Translations under genes and position numbers: made by a program
Shown here: positions 37,901 to 46,700 of the stretch, in pieces
Position numbering within the stretch: position 1 is the stretch's first letter
Layout of the letters: each line of letters opens with the position of its first letter
From: Apostichopus japonicus
Lineage: Eukaryota > Echinodermata > Holothuroidea > Aspidochirotida > Stichopodidae
Assembly: GCF_037975245.1 (NCBI RefSeq)
Contig: NC_092569.1
Span: forward strand, 32,254,668-32,318,667
DNA length: 64,000 nucleotides
Reading direction: 5' to 3'
Notes under the pieces: model-generated
Databases searched by the model: none
The model's input: only the letters and a program-made list of their open reading frames with translations
What the model was told of the DNA's origin: nothing

Positions 37901-40085
37901 CTAAATTAGTCAAATGACGAAGACGTTTTAGTACCGGTGCTGGAATATCGTCTTAATCTAATTAAGTTTTTGCTATAAGTAATTATCAATTTCCCCAAAA
38001 AATTTGTGGAAATTTTTCTTATGACGTCTTAGAGTTTACACTTAACCGAAAATTGTTATATAGCATATCCATTATTCCTTGGGTTTTTAATTATTGGTGA
38101 TGTTATAAACAATTTTTTAATATTCATCCATATTGTGGCGCGGAAGTTGTTTGTAAGTAAATAACAAAAAACCTTGAAGACCAAAAATAACACATAAAGC
38201 TTTGAAATCAAATTTCGTGATTCCCAATTGACTAATTATGCTTCGTCACTATTTTGGACAATGACTAACTTTCATTGGTCTTTAGCCATTTTAATTAGTC
38301 ATATGACTGATGAAATTAGTCAAAAATTCTGACTAATGCAAAATTAGTCATTTGACAATTTTGGCATGTGTATATGACTAATTAAAATTTACAGTGTACC
38401 CTGGTGAAACATGCACAAAATGCAATCTCTCCACCCCCCCCTCCCCCATCCCAACTCTCTCTCTCCCCATAGCTTAACTAAATAATAACATTATTTTTTG
38501 CTGTAACAACCTTTGTTTATGGCATCACTGACGTTACTGCAGTAAGAGCTTTAGGCACTAAAAGTATCAGGAAAACCTAATTTTAAAAGTAATCTTTATA
38601 GATTTCCTTACAGCTGAACTACTATGTTTCATGTAATCTAAGTATCTTATATACGGCAGCATTGAAGGGACATGTTAATTGAAGTTTTAATGAGATGCAA
38701 CAAGTCGTCAAGAAGATGAAAATTAACGTTTTTATGACATCTTCGATATCGTCAAAATGTCCAAACTCTGGAAATTCACGTTTTGTCGAGATGCAGCAAC
38801 TCGTCATGATGACAAAAAAATATGAAAATTGACGTTTTGTCGATATCATACCAAATCAAAAAAATGTCAAAAATGGTGTCAGGTTGAGATGCATCAACTC
38901 CTCAACGTGAAGAGAATCTAAAATTTAACGTTTTGGTTAGATGCGTCGACTCGTCGAAAATGCTAATATCCTGAAAATTACTAACTTTCATTCTTCCAAA
39001 TCTGGAAAAATAAAATAATCTGGTATAATCTGGTCGTCGAAATGTCAATTGTTAGATATTCTCCATTTTTACCAGTGAACGTAAATCTCTACAAAATCCA
39101 AATTTCAATTTGTAAATGCATCTCGACAAAATGTAAATTTTCAAATATTTTTAATTTTAAAGTGTTGGAATCGGTCGACCAAATATAAATTTCAGATTCT
39201 TCTTATTTTGACGAAAAATCTCATCAAACGTCAATTGACTTCAACGCTTCCGTACTAGTATAATAATAAGAGGCTAATCACTAAATATGCGAAGCAGGAA
39301 ATAAATAAATAAATCCTTGACTATAATTTTTTATGATGCATTTTCAATACTTGAGCATGTAGTGTGAATAATTGTTTGTTAATGGTGAAAAATTAATGAC
39401 CAATGTGAAACTTTAAATAAATATTGAATCTGAAACGTAATAACATGTGATGGATATAGTTGCTTCCACAATGAGTAGTTGCATTGTAACCTTGATTACG
39501 TTCTGTGTTTTATTCGTCATTTTCAGAAAATTCAAAACTGTCTTGGATTTAAAAAATATATATATTTCTAAAGATTGATTTTGGGGCTTACCAGATTAGT
39601 CACAAATTCCAGGCGGTGAATTATTTCAAAATAAATCTATTAGATTTTTAATTTAATGTTATATTTTAAAATTAAAAGAGTATCGTTCCCGTGGAAACGA
39701 ATAATCAAGTGTCAGTTTGCGCTATTTCATGTTCTCATTACCTTCAAATGCCAACCGCCAACACAAATAGTGCAAAATTAAGTATACGAAGTACAATTAC
39801 CATAATTAGCAATTATCGTCATTATTAAAAAGGATCATTATCACAATTTAAACCATTTTTAATACTACTATCACTTCGTTCCTCAATTTTACATAATGCA
39901 TTCAAAAAGATTTTTAGTTTACACGATTTCCGATCTAAATTTTTCTTTCAAATATTTGCATTTTTGGGCTGATAGTATACGTAGGAAAATATAAGATAAG
40001 AAATATACTTACTGCCCGCTGCATTTGATTCATCTAAACAAACCATGAAAAGTATAAAATGTAGAATAATGTTTTTCCTTTCCAT
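19731..40085 (-). CDS. Gene B: secreted stalk + Cys-rich + FReD protein, about 9 exons, 396 aa
   Basis: Proposed coding exons in transcript order: 40085-40013, 29812-29759, 28488-28426, 26553-26491, 25006-24941, 24387-24199, 23152-23004, 22329-22059, 19993-19731. They sum to 1191 nt and every junction agrees in phase. The protein would have a signal peptide (1 to about 22), a short Cys-containing module (26-42), three Thr/Pro/Glu-rich linker modules (44-106), a Cys-rich module with eight cysteines after its first (108-169) and a FReD (171-396). The last four exons are secure. The linker exons rest on homology among themselves plus splice sites, and the distant first exon on phase and signal-peptide character only. 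The likely role is a secreted lectin-like recognition protein on an extended, possibly O-glycosylated stalk (inference). The proposed first intron is about 10.2 kb and holds the 7.1-kb element at 31277-38396, so unseen exons could exist in it. Confidence 0.65.
20163..20425. repeat. Two-copy direct repeat of about 80 bp, 185 bp apart
   Basis: CCTGCCTCGTCATTCGCCAA and the following TTTTATCAGG...GTATACTT.CTTCAAAGACAT occur at about 20163-20245 and 20348-20425, in the last intron of gene B. Confidence 0.9.
20868..20962. repeat. Short minisatellite of GCTCATGGGAC/ATAGAACGC units
   Basis: About seven 10-15 bp units alternate CATGGGACGC and CATAGAACGC. The rest of this 2.1-kb intron (19994-22058) holds only the repeat above and ordinary AT-rich sequence. 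Confidence 0.85.
22059..22329 (-). CDS. Gene B central FReD exon, 271 nt
   Basis: It starts VFQRRLDGSVDFYRDW and includes REFWLGNEKLSYL, YELRVDLTDVNG and AKYNLFRISDEGSKY. It ends in phase 1 at CCAG|GTTCGT. That donor is weak, but it is the only one in the right phase. A better-looking GTAAGG starts 4 nt further on and would create an immediate stop. Confidence 0.93.
23004..23152 (-). CDS. Gene B N-terminal FReD exon
   Basis: The exon enters in phase 1 after AATTCCAG and ends at GGCTGGACA|GTAAGT in phase 0. It encodes KYPTNCKEVYEQSGMFLIKP, KVYCENTTDGGGWT and the usual first Cys pair. Compared with gene A it lacks the CDDQTE insert. Confidence 0.93.
24199..24387 (-). CDS. Gene B Cys-rich exon
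   Basis: Sixty-two codons lie between a good acceptor (TTTTCCTCTTAG) and the donor GTAG|GTGACC, entering and leaving in phase 1. Cysteines appear in DCKRCVTVC, NCSLHCVC, KIC and TGC. The pattern does not match a family I can name with confidence. A hydrophobic stretch upstream of the acceptor, with an ATG at 24493, could make this look like a signal-peptide first exon. The splice reading is preferred because the acceptor joins in phase with the linker exons. Confidence 0.7.
24941..25006 (-). CDS. Gene B Thr/Glu-rich linker exon (diverged copy)
   Basis: A 66-nt phase 1-1 exon encoding ATDESTTVEELTTPEPVHFA, flanked by TTCTTATAG and GTAAGA. It is clearly related to the two identical linker exons upstream (shared TT.E.LTTPE). 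Confidence 0.65.
25733..25858 (-). mobile_element. 5'-truncated SINE body
   Basis: This is the reverse complement of the SINE body at 7560-7740, including the (CATA)n tail. The tRNA-like head is missing, as expected for a 5' truncated retroelement. Confidence 0.75.
26491..26553 (-). CDS. Gene B linker exon, tandem copy 1
   Basis: A 63-nt phase 1-1 exon, PKPETTEALTTPEQSHLTTT, flanked by CTTATCTAG and GTAAAA. It is identical base for base to the exon at 28426-28488. Confidence 0.65.
27669..27793 (-). mobile_element. 5'-truncated SINE body inside duplication copy 2
   Basis: The same truncated SINE as at 25733-25858, in the same position within the duplicated unit. It was therefore present before the duplication and does not represent a second insertion. 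Confidence 0.75.
28426..28488 (-). CDS. Gene B linker exon, tandem copy 2
   Basis: An identical duplicate of the 26491-26553 exon with the same splice sites. Being symmetric in phase, it can be included or skipped without changing the frame. Confidence 0.65.
29297..29537. repeat. Tandem duplication, truncated copy 3
   Basis: The first 240 bases of the unit occur a third time and stop abruptly after TGTACAGACATTCAT. This copy resembles the start of copy 2 more closely than that of copy 1. Confidence 0.92.
29759..29812 (-). CDS. Gene B short Cys-containing exon
   Basis: A 54-nt phase 1-1 exon encoding LCKFAEKFPGVGGSCYE between TTTACTTTGTAG and GTACAA. The call rests on its splice sites and phase; no family is recognised. 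Confidence 0.5.
31277..31298 (+). repeat. Left terminal inverted repeat of the 7.1-kb element
   Basis: The terminal 22 bases pair with the right end at 38375-38396. Palindromic TTAGTC-type words continue to about 31520. Confidence 0.7.
32152..32390 (-). pseudogene. Second, decayed copy of the element gene's last exon
   Basis: It parallels 32590-32800 over about 230 bp and reads AYIASYYVFNLAYPTVCKKT, corresponding to SSYIASFYVFDLAYPTI in the other copy. The upstream part is out of frame because of small indels. It keeps the Cys codon where the other copy has TGA. Confidence 0.55.
32620..37776 (-). pseudogene. Decayed spliced gene inside the 7.1-kb element
   Basis: Candidate exons in transcript order are 37776-37760 (ATG, five codons), about 36389-36339 (phase 1-1), 35354-35237, 34301-34216 and 32799-32620. 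The last three join in consistent phase (0,1,0) and read EGLMKYGRSVLLKVCQSMK..., NATAVAAVLGIPLLLKEK... and ...CFTIFVDGEEVGS...YVFDLAYPTI, where a TGA interrupts. Sequence after the TGA (KKTMVFIQKII) stays in frame, so the stop looks like a nonsense mutation. The ending resembles that of multi-copy uncharacterised animal proteins, from general recollection only. The first two exons are uncertain and the set is probably incomplete. Confidence 0.45.
38375..38396 (-). repeat. Right terminal inverted repeat of the 7.1-kb element
   Basis: The reverse complement matches the left end at 18 of 22 bases and is followed directly by TA. TTAGTCA words continue inward to about 38230. Confidence 0.7.
38685..39240. 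repeat. Degenerate minisatellite of about 80-95 bp units
   Basis: The words GAGATGCA.CAACTCGTCA, GAAAATTNACGTTTTGTCGA and ATATCNTNAAAATGTC recur four to six times with heavy divergence and some inversion. The remainder of 38400-40012 contains a CT-rich run near 38440-38466 and nothing gene-like. Confidence 0.65.
40013..40085 (-). CDS. Gene B exon 1: start codon and signal peptide (tentative)
   Basis: The ATG at 40085 opens 24 codons with a hydrophobic core (IILHFILFMVC) and a plausible cleavage region (ESNAAG), ending in phase 1 at GGGCA|GTAAGT. It is assigned to gene B because the phase matches exon 29812-29759 and no other minus-strand gene is near. A different downstream partner exon is possible. 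Confidence 0.55.
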
Positions 40086-43000
40086 ATTTAGAATAACAAA
40101 TATAATTTCCTTATCTTTTTGTTTTGTGGTCTTGCACCGTAGAGTAAGGTTTGATTGAGAATGCTTATTCTCTTTGCACAACGACTTTCAGAGACTGCCT
40201 GATGTGGTGAAAAAGCATATGTGAATATTCATGATCTTTCTTTTGTTTGGGTAAATGAGATTTTTTTCAATTTTCCTTGAAGATTTAAAAAAAAAATATA
40301 TAATCCATACATGATTAATACAAGGTAAGACTCTGTGGCTTTCATAAAGCTTCCGCCGTGTCTCCAAGAGATATTATATGTAGGTGGGGTAAAAATAAAC
40401 AATATGGAATATGAGCTTTTGATAGATATGGTGATTAAAGCCATTCTGAATAGAGACAGGAGGTATTAAACAAAGCTTCTGTCGAGTCTTCACGAGATAT
40501 TATATAAAGATGCTGTAAAAATTTGCAATATGGAATATGAGCTTTCGATTTATATGGTGACAGTGATTACTGCCGTACTTAATTGAAACAGATGTTGAAT
40601 AAAAAGACTTGCATGAAAGAAATATTAAACAAAGGACATTTTGTGTCATATGAGAGAAGGCAAACGGCAATGTTATTACCTTGACAACAACATAACACAA
40701 ACATATGGATAAACAGACAAACTGTTGATTTGGCTAGTAACATATATTTGGCTTATAAGTTATTATTGTATAGGATAGTTCCGAGGAAGATATGCTTTTT
40801 GACTGTGAAAGAGGAAAGCATTCTTACCACCCTGGAGAAACTAGCAAGCCATTCGATCAGGATAATTGAAATTTTCACATATCGTACCATAAGTGAACTT
40901 GAAATAAACAGGGGTGATATCATAGTTGTACACATACAGCTAAACAGGTGTGATGTCATAAGTTGCACACATACAGCTAAACAGGTGTGATGTTATAATT
41001 GCACACAGACAGCTAAACAGGTGTGATGTCACAGTTTCAGGTATACAGCTAAAACAAGTGTGATGTCATATGTTCACACATACAGCTAAACTGGAGTTAT
41101 GTCAAAAGTTGCACACATACAGCTAAACAGGTGTGATGATATAGTTGCACACATACAGCTAAACAGGTTAGATGTCACAGTTCCACGTATACAGCTAAAA
41201 CAGGTGTGATATCATATGTTCACACATACAGCTAAACAGGTGTTATGTCAAAAGTTGCACACATACAGCTAAACAGGTGTGATGATATAGTTGCACACAT
41301 ACAGCTAAACAGGTGTGATGTCACTGTGTCACGTATACAGGTAAAACAGGTGTGATGTCATATGTTCACATATACAGCTAAACAGGTGTGTTGCCATAGT
41401 TGAACACATACAGCTAAACAGGTGTGATGTCATAGATGCACACATACAGCTAAACAGGTGTGATGTCACAGTGTCACGTATACAGGTAAAACAGGTGTGA
41501 TGTCATATGTTCACATATACAGCTAAACAGGTGTGTTGCCATAGTTGAACACATACAGCTAAACAGGTGTGATGTCATAGATGCACACATACAGCCAAAC
41601 AGGTGTGATGTCATAGTTGTACACATACAGCTAAACAGGTGTGATGTCACAGTTTCAGGTGTACAGCTAAAACAAGTGTGATGTCATATGTTCACACATA
41701 CAGCTAAACAGGTGTTATGTCAAAAGTTGCACACATACAGCTAAACAGGTGTGATGTCATATGTTCACATATACAGCTAAACAGGTGTGTTGTCATAGTT
41801 GAACACATACAGCTAAACAGGTGTGATGTCATAGATGCACACATACAGCCAAACAGGTGTGATGTCATATGTTCACATATACAGCTAAACCGGTGTGATG
41901 TCATAGTTGTACACATACAGCTAAACAGGTGTGAGGCCATAGTTTCTCCTATACAGCTAAGCAGGTGTGAATTCATAAGTTGCACGTATACAGCTAAACA
42001 GGTATGATGTCAATGTTGCACATATTCAGCTAAACAGGTCTGCTGTTATAGTTGCACATATCCAGTTTCACTGGTGTGATTTCATAGTTGAACACATACA
42101 CCTAAACAAACAGCTTTCTTTCCCTTTTTTGCTTCTTTTAAGTGTTTACCTTGAATTGGATATGGTTTTTGTAAGGGGATGTAAAGTTAGCAATACAGTG
42201 AAGTTCTTATATTCATACTAAACTGTATCCCAATGATGATGTAGGAACTGGGTGTAAATTGTATAGAAAAATAAACTTATATATTAGTAATTGTTCTCCT
42301 ATGACATCCCATCTGCCAGTGTTTGCTTCAAGTACACTTACAATGGTGCGATCTGTGGCAATTACATTACTATTTCGAGAAAGCCGTGTAGCAGTTAAAC
42401 ACAATTTACCCAAAATGCTTAGGATATGTTCCACTTTATACAGTCAAGAAAAGACTTCCTTTGGACAACAACCCATTTAACATTATTATTTCTTCGTACG
42501 TGTTTATGGATTACTTTCTTATAGCCTAAATTATGTTTCAATATACAATACATCCAGCAAGTAAGCTATCTTAAAGACATAGCATTGTAGTCTTCTTAAT
42601 TGTTCAGTGACGTAAGGAACTGTACAACATCCAAATGTCACAATCGCATACTATTCTCTTTTCGCATTCATTATGAAAGCTGAAGAAAACCTACATGTAC
42701 GAGTCACTGAGCCATAAACTGTAGTAGGGTTCAGTGTGCTATTTGTATGGGACAGGCTTGTATGCATACGGGTACACTTCAAACACGTTATGACCAACTG
42801 ATTCACACAAAGGATTACAGTAGTAATAAGCACATGCTACTGATTTTTCAGCACGATCCAGTTTTTACTGTCAGCGGTACAATACCTTACGATTGACAGT
42901 AGTTACTAGTGTTCTCTGTGTGTATCGGGTGTTATGACCCATCGAGTATACTCCACTGTGCAGCTTCTGGTTTTTATAGATACAATGAAAACGGGAAAAA

Positions 43001-43700
43001 AATGTTGAAAGAAACCATGGCCAGATAAGCTTGCTTTCTTTGCCGAAGACTCAGTTATAGCCTTCTAACTTAGCGTCTCATGCCCTTCGGTCATATTTTG
43101 ACATCCGTTGTCATAGCAATTATGCTGACTTCTCCTCATGTGTTACGAGATACTTGAAACAAAAACAGTGAAGACACACACAGTTTTAAATGGCGTATGC
43201 AAAGTTAATACACCTGATTACAAGTACAGAGGTAAGGTCAATTTAAAAAAATTGTAACGCACACTGCAAGCAAAACAATCAATACTTAGCAGTATATCAT
43301 ATATATGTTATCCGCTTCTGAATGGAATTGCGGTGCTTAACGTTTGTTTCTTTATGCATGTATTTGCTATTCACCATATTCCGCACTGTGTTAGATTCTT
43401 CTAATATTTGCAGAGACATTTAGCCTTGTTAATCTATCTTTTGAAAGCCTTTGCTTCAGTTGCACCTAAATATTATTTGCTTGAAATCTGATTTGTTTGT
43501 ACACGCCTGGCAACTATACGGAAACAGATAATTTAATGCAACAGCGCCCTCTTTATGCAAACTATAAACTACACCTGTGAAGTTTACCCATCATCATTTG
43601 CTAAATCGGGTTGGTGTACACCAGGAAGTTAACTACAACGACAGAGGTTATAAAGAATTTAATATAGTTTCATGAAATGATAATACCGAAGGACGTAATC
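40086..43700. other. Spacer between divergently transcribed gene B and the adhesion GPCR
   Basis: It should contain both promoters. About a third of it is the minisatellite at 40905-42100. The rest (40086-40904 and 42101-43700) shows no gene, no clear TATA box in a defensible position and no recognised element. Confidence 0.55.
40905..42100. repeat. Minisatellite, about 33 units of 36-37 bp, between divergent genes
   Basis: The unit reads roughly ACACATACAGCTAAACAGGT then GTGATGTCATAGTTGC. By my count about 20 units keep AGGTGTGA (T-box half-site consensus) and 17 keep TGATGTCA (one change from the CRE TGACGTCA). Some units join in a higher-order period of about 145 bp (four units). Both strands read open in places, which follows from the repeat length and does not indicate a protein. 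Confidence 0.95.
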
Positions 43701-43773
43701 ATGGCGTTATTGTTGTTTCTTCGCGTTATCCCCATCATCTGCATATTCCTTCTATCCCAAGTCTCCTGCCAAG
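43701..43773 (+). CDS. GPCR exon 1: start codon and signal peptide
   Basis: The ATG at 43701 gives MALLLFLRVIPIICIFLLSQ then VSCQ, a typical secretion signal, ending in phase 1 at CCAAG|GTAAGG. The following 2.8-kb intron holds a tRNA-like relic, a GT microsatellite and a dispersed repeat. Confidence 0.85.
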
Positions 43774-46700
43774 GTAAGGATTACATAATTTTTGGTGATT
43801 ATAACGTAATGATCCGGGTTGAAAGTGTATCATATCGTTAGTTTTTCGTGGTCAAGCTCAATCTTGGGTGACGTTTCGTCATAGCTCCTTCGACATATCT
43901 TCCCTGCTGCTTTGTAGGTTGCTTTAACTGTGGTGTGATCCACGCATACACAACACCTCCTTACTTCCTCCCTTACATATCTACCCATAACAAGTGCATT
44001 CTGTGTTTCAGACTAATGACATGTAGATGATGCTTACCAATAGTTCGGTAAATAAGAGCATTTCATTTCTCCTTTGAAATAAGAGTTAAGTGTGTTGTTA
44101 TGATAACTTTTTCTTCAATGTAAACCAGTGCACGGGCACCCATAGCAACGATGGCTAAAAAGGGATCGCCACCGACTAATAGCTGGATAGCTCTGTTGGT
44201 AGAGCGCTGGATTTGTGATCCAGTTATCATGTGCTCTCTTGAACTTTTTCAGTTTCAAGTATCAAATGAACATTTGATATATTATACTACATTTATTTAA
44301 AACAGGTGATCTAGATATGGTACAATTCATTTTGTGCAGTATTTGGCAAAGAAGTATTTGCTGGATTAAAACGTACTTTATAATCTTGTCTCAAACAAAG
44401 TTGACAAGTTTTAACTTTCAAACTTATACATAATAACTCACAAATGAATCAGAGTATGGAAAACTAAGGACTGTGGCAGTATGAAATCACACACTGTTAA
44501 ACTATATAACTCAAGCTTACACTTTATATTTTCACCAATTGAAGCTAAGTTGCTTTAAATGCAAACCAAACCAAGTTAAGACATCATTCGGTAGCGCCAG
44601 AAAATATATGTATATGACCTCTATATATGACCTCTATATGACCTCAATTAGCGTGAATACGCCGTTCAGACTCACTTTGGCAACAGGGATTGCTGCACGG
44701 CTGGTTATTCACGGCTGGTGATAAAATTGCCCAACACTACGAGGAAGTAGATACCAAGCATTATCAAGCTACTTGCAGTTATCAACTTCAGATGTTTTAG
44801 ATAACAGCTGGAAAAATGCATTTCCTCATAGTCATTTAAGATGATAAGCCAGTGAATAGCTTTGATAATATGTAAATAGGTATCCACAGTGTACTTTGGT
44901 TTGCTCTGGAAGTGTACATGTGATTAAATATTGCGTAGTGTTTTGGTTGCTAGTTGGATTCACCTCGCAATAACGAAGGGGGAAGGTCATATTCAGTCTT
45001 ATCGCATTTGGAAAACTATAGTAAACATGTGTTGTTGTCGGTAGTTATCTAATTGCAAACTCAAGTCAATATTATAGACCGATCCTTTCTTTGACGGTTT
45101 CGTCCATAGTCCAAACCTTTTGTTTTAATCAGGTTCGATTAGTGACCACTGCCCATAAATATGGACTTATAAAATCAACACCTCTTCATATTATTATCTT
45201 AACTCCCTACATGTAATGTTTGGGGGATGAGATATAGTACTTCAGGAAGTGCGTATGTGCGTTTGGTGAGGGTGAGGGGGAGGAGGTGGGTGCGTGTGTG
45301 CGTGTGTGTATGTGTGTGTGTGTGTGTGTGTGTGTAAATGAGCAAAAAGTGTGTCTTGTTGGTTTTTAGCCATTTTCTGGTTGTCAATATGCAAGGAAAA
45401 ATCAAACCTCAAGGTATGTAGAGAATGATGAGACAAATTTAGATGATTATGGTAGGGGTCAAACGTCAATTGAGGTCAAAGGTAAAATTGGCCCAAATTG
45501 TGCGAAAAAATGGGTCGCAAACTCCTCCTAGATCGTAAGTCCGATCAAGTTCAAACTTCATGGGTAGGTGCCTGACAGGTAAACTCGTTCCTGTGTGATT
45601 GATGACGTCATAGGTCAAAGGCATATAACCTGAAAAGTGTTTTTCTTAGCCATCTCTTGCTTGTCAACATGCATGCATTAAACCACAAGATATGTTGAGA
45701 ATGATGGCACGGTCTCAAAATGGTACATGTGTTGCTGTTAAGGGCTGAGGTCAAATGTGAATAGAGGTCAAAGGCCAAGTACATGGAGATACCCATTTGG
45801 AATAGCTATACCTGATTAAGTATTCAAGATTATTGTACGGGTAAACACTGCAACGAAATGATTGTAGCTTATTTTCATTAAAAGGAAAACAGCATAGTCT
45901 TGAAAGAAAAGCCGTTCGCCCTGTTACATAGGCACTATAAAGCCTTTTCTGTCTAAATCCCATTAGGTTCTTCTTCCGGTAGCCATTTTTGGAACTAATA
46001 TCGCTACAAACAGGTCTTAACTGTCCAATTGAGCTGTGACGGTAGATAATTAAATAAATTCCAATCTGGCAATCTGGAAAGTACCATTTCAAAGACCTAG
46101 TCCAACCATTGACTCAAGTCATCAGTCTCTAAACTATGTTAGCCATCAAATTAACTTGCCGGTTGGTCTAAATGTTGACATATTATATATTGGACTGTAA
46201 CATATTTCCTTAGTTTTCTTCAAATCTTAGTCTCTCGGTTGAATAGAATAACAATTAACCTATTCTCCGTGTCATTGAATTGTGATTATTAACAGGTTTT
46301 TAACATATATTAAGACATAAATCAAAGAGACATATATACAAGGTTTTCCTCAAACCAAACTTAAATCACTGATTTTCGCGCGTGGTAGAGCGAATCAAGA
46401 GTTATTTGGGGCTTTAGACTAACGTACTTAACGGTTCACACCTTTAGCAAGAGGTATGCAATCAGTAATGATCTCGATGGTTTATGCATCAGTTTGTGGA
46501 AATTGCATTTTAGTTCAAACACCATTTTATCAACAATTCTGACTAAATATTATTTTATCTGTTCTTCGAATTTGCAGATGAGAAGCCAGGCCGCGTGTTC
46601 GTTGTTCCAGACTTGTCATCGGAAAACGATGAATCCCTAGTATACAACTTTGCATTCATGGATCAGGATCTAAGTAATTCGTCAAGGATGTACGTTACGG

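Larger units (their letters stand above)
31277..38396. mobile_element. 7.1-kb DNA transposon-like element with terminal inverted repeats and TA target duplication
   Basis: The left end begins CACTGTTAATCTAAGTTAGTCA. The right end, read on the other strand, begins CACTGTAAATTTTAATTAGTCA, matching at 18 of 22 positions. TA flanks both ends (31275-31276 and 38397-38398). Both subterminal regions are crowded with TTAGTC/GACTAA words. The interior holds a decayed minus-strand spliced gene and no transposase that I could recognise. It also includes G-rich inverted segments around 33620-34060. The superfamily is unresolved. The insertion lies in the proposed first intron of gene B. Confidence 0.65.

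Noticed and set aside
41704-42007. Repeat protein with HIQLNRCDVI or MTSHLFSCM units
   Set aside because: Both strands are open only because of the minisatellite unit structure. Indels elsewhere in the array break the frame.
40905-42100. CRISPR-like array
   Set aside because: The units are contiguous variants of one repeat with no unique spacers, and the genome is eukaryotic.
45199-45469. HTHTHT-rich frames
   Set aside because: They arise from the (GT)n microsatellite.
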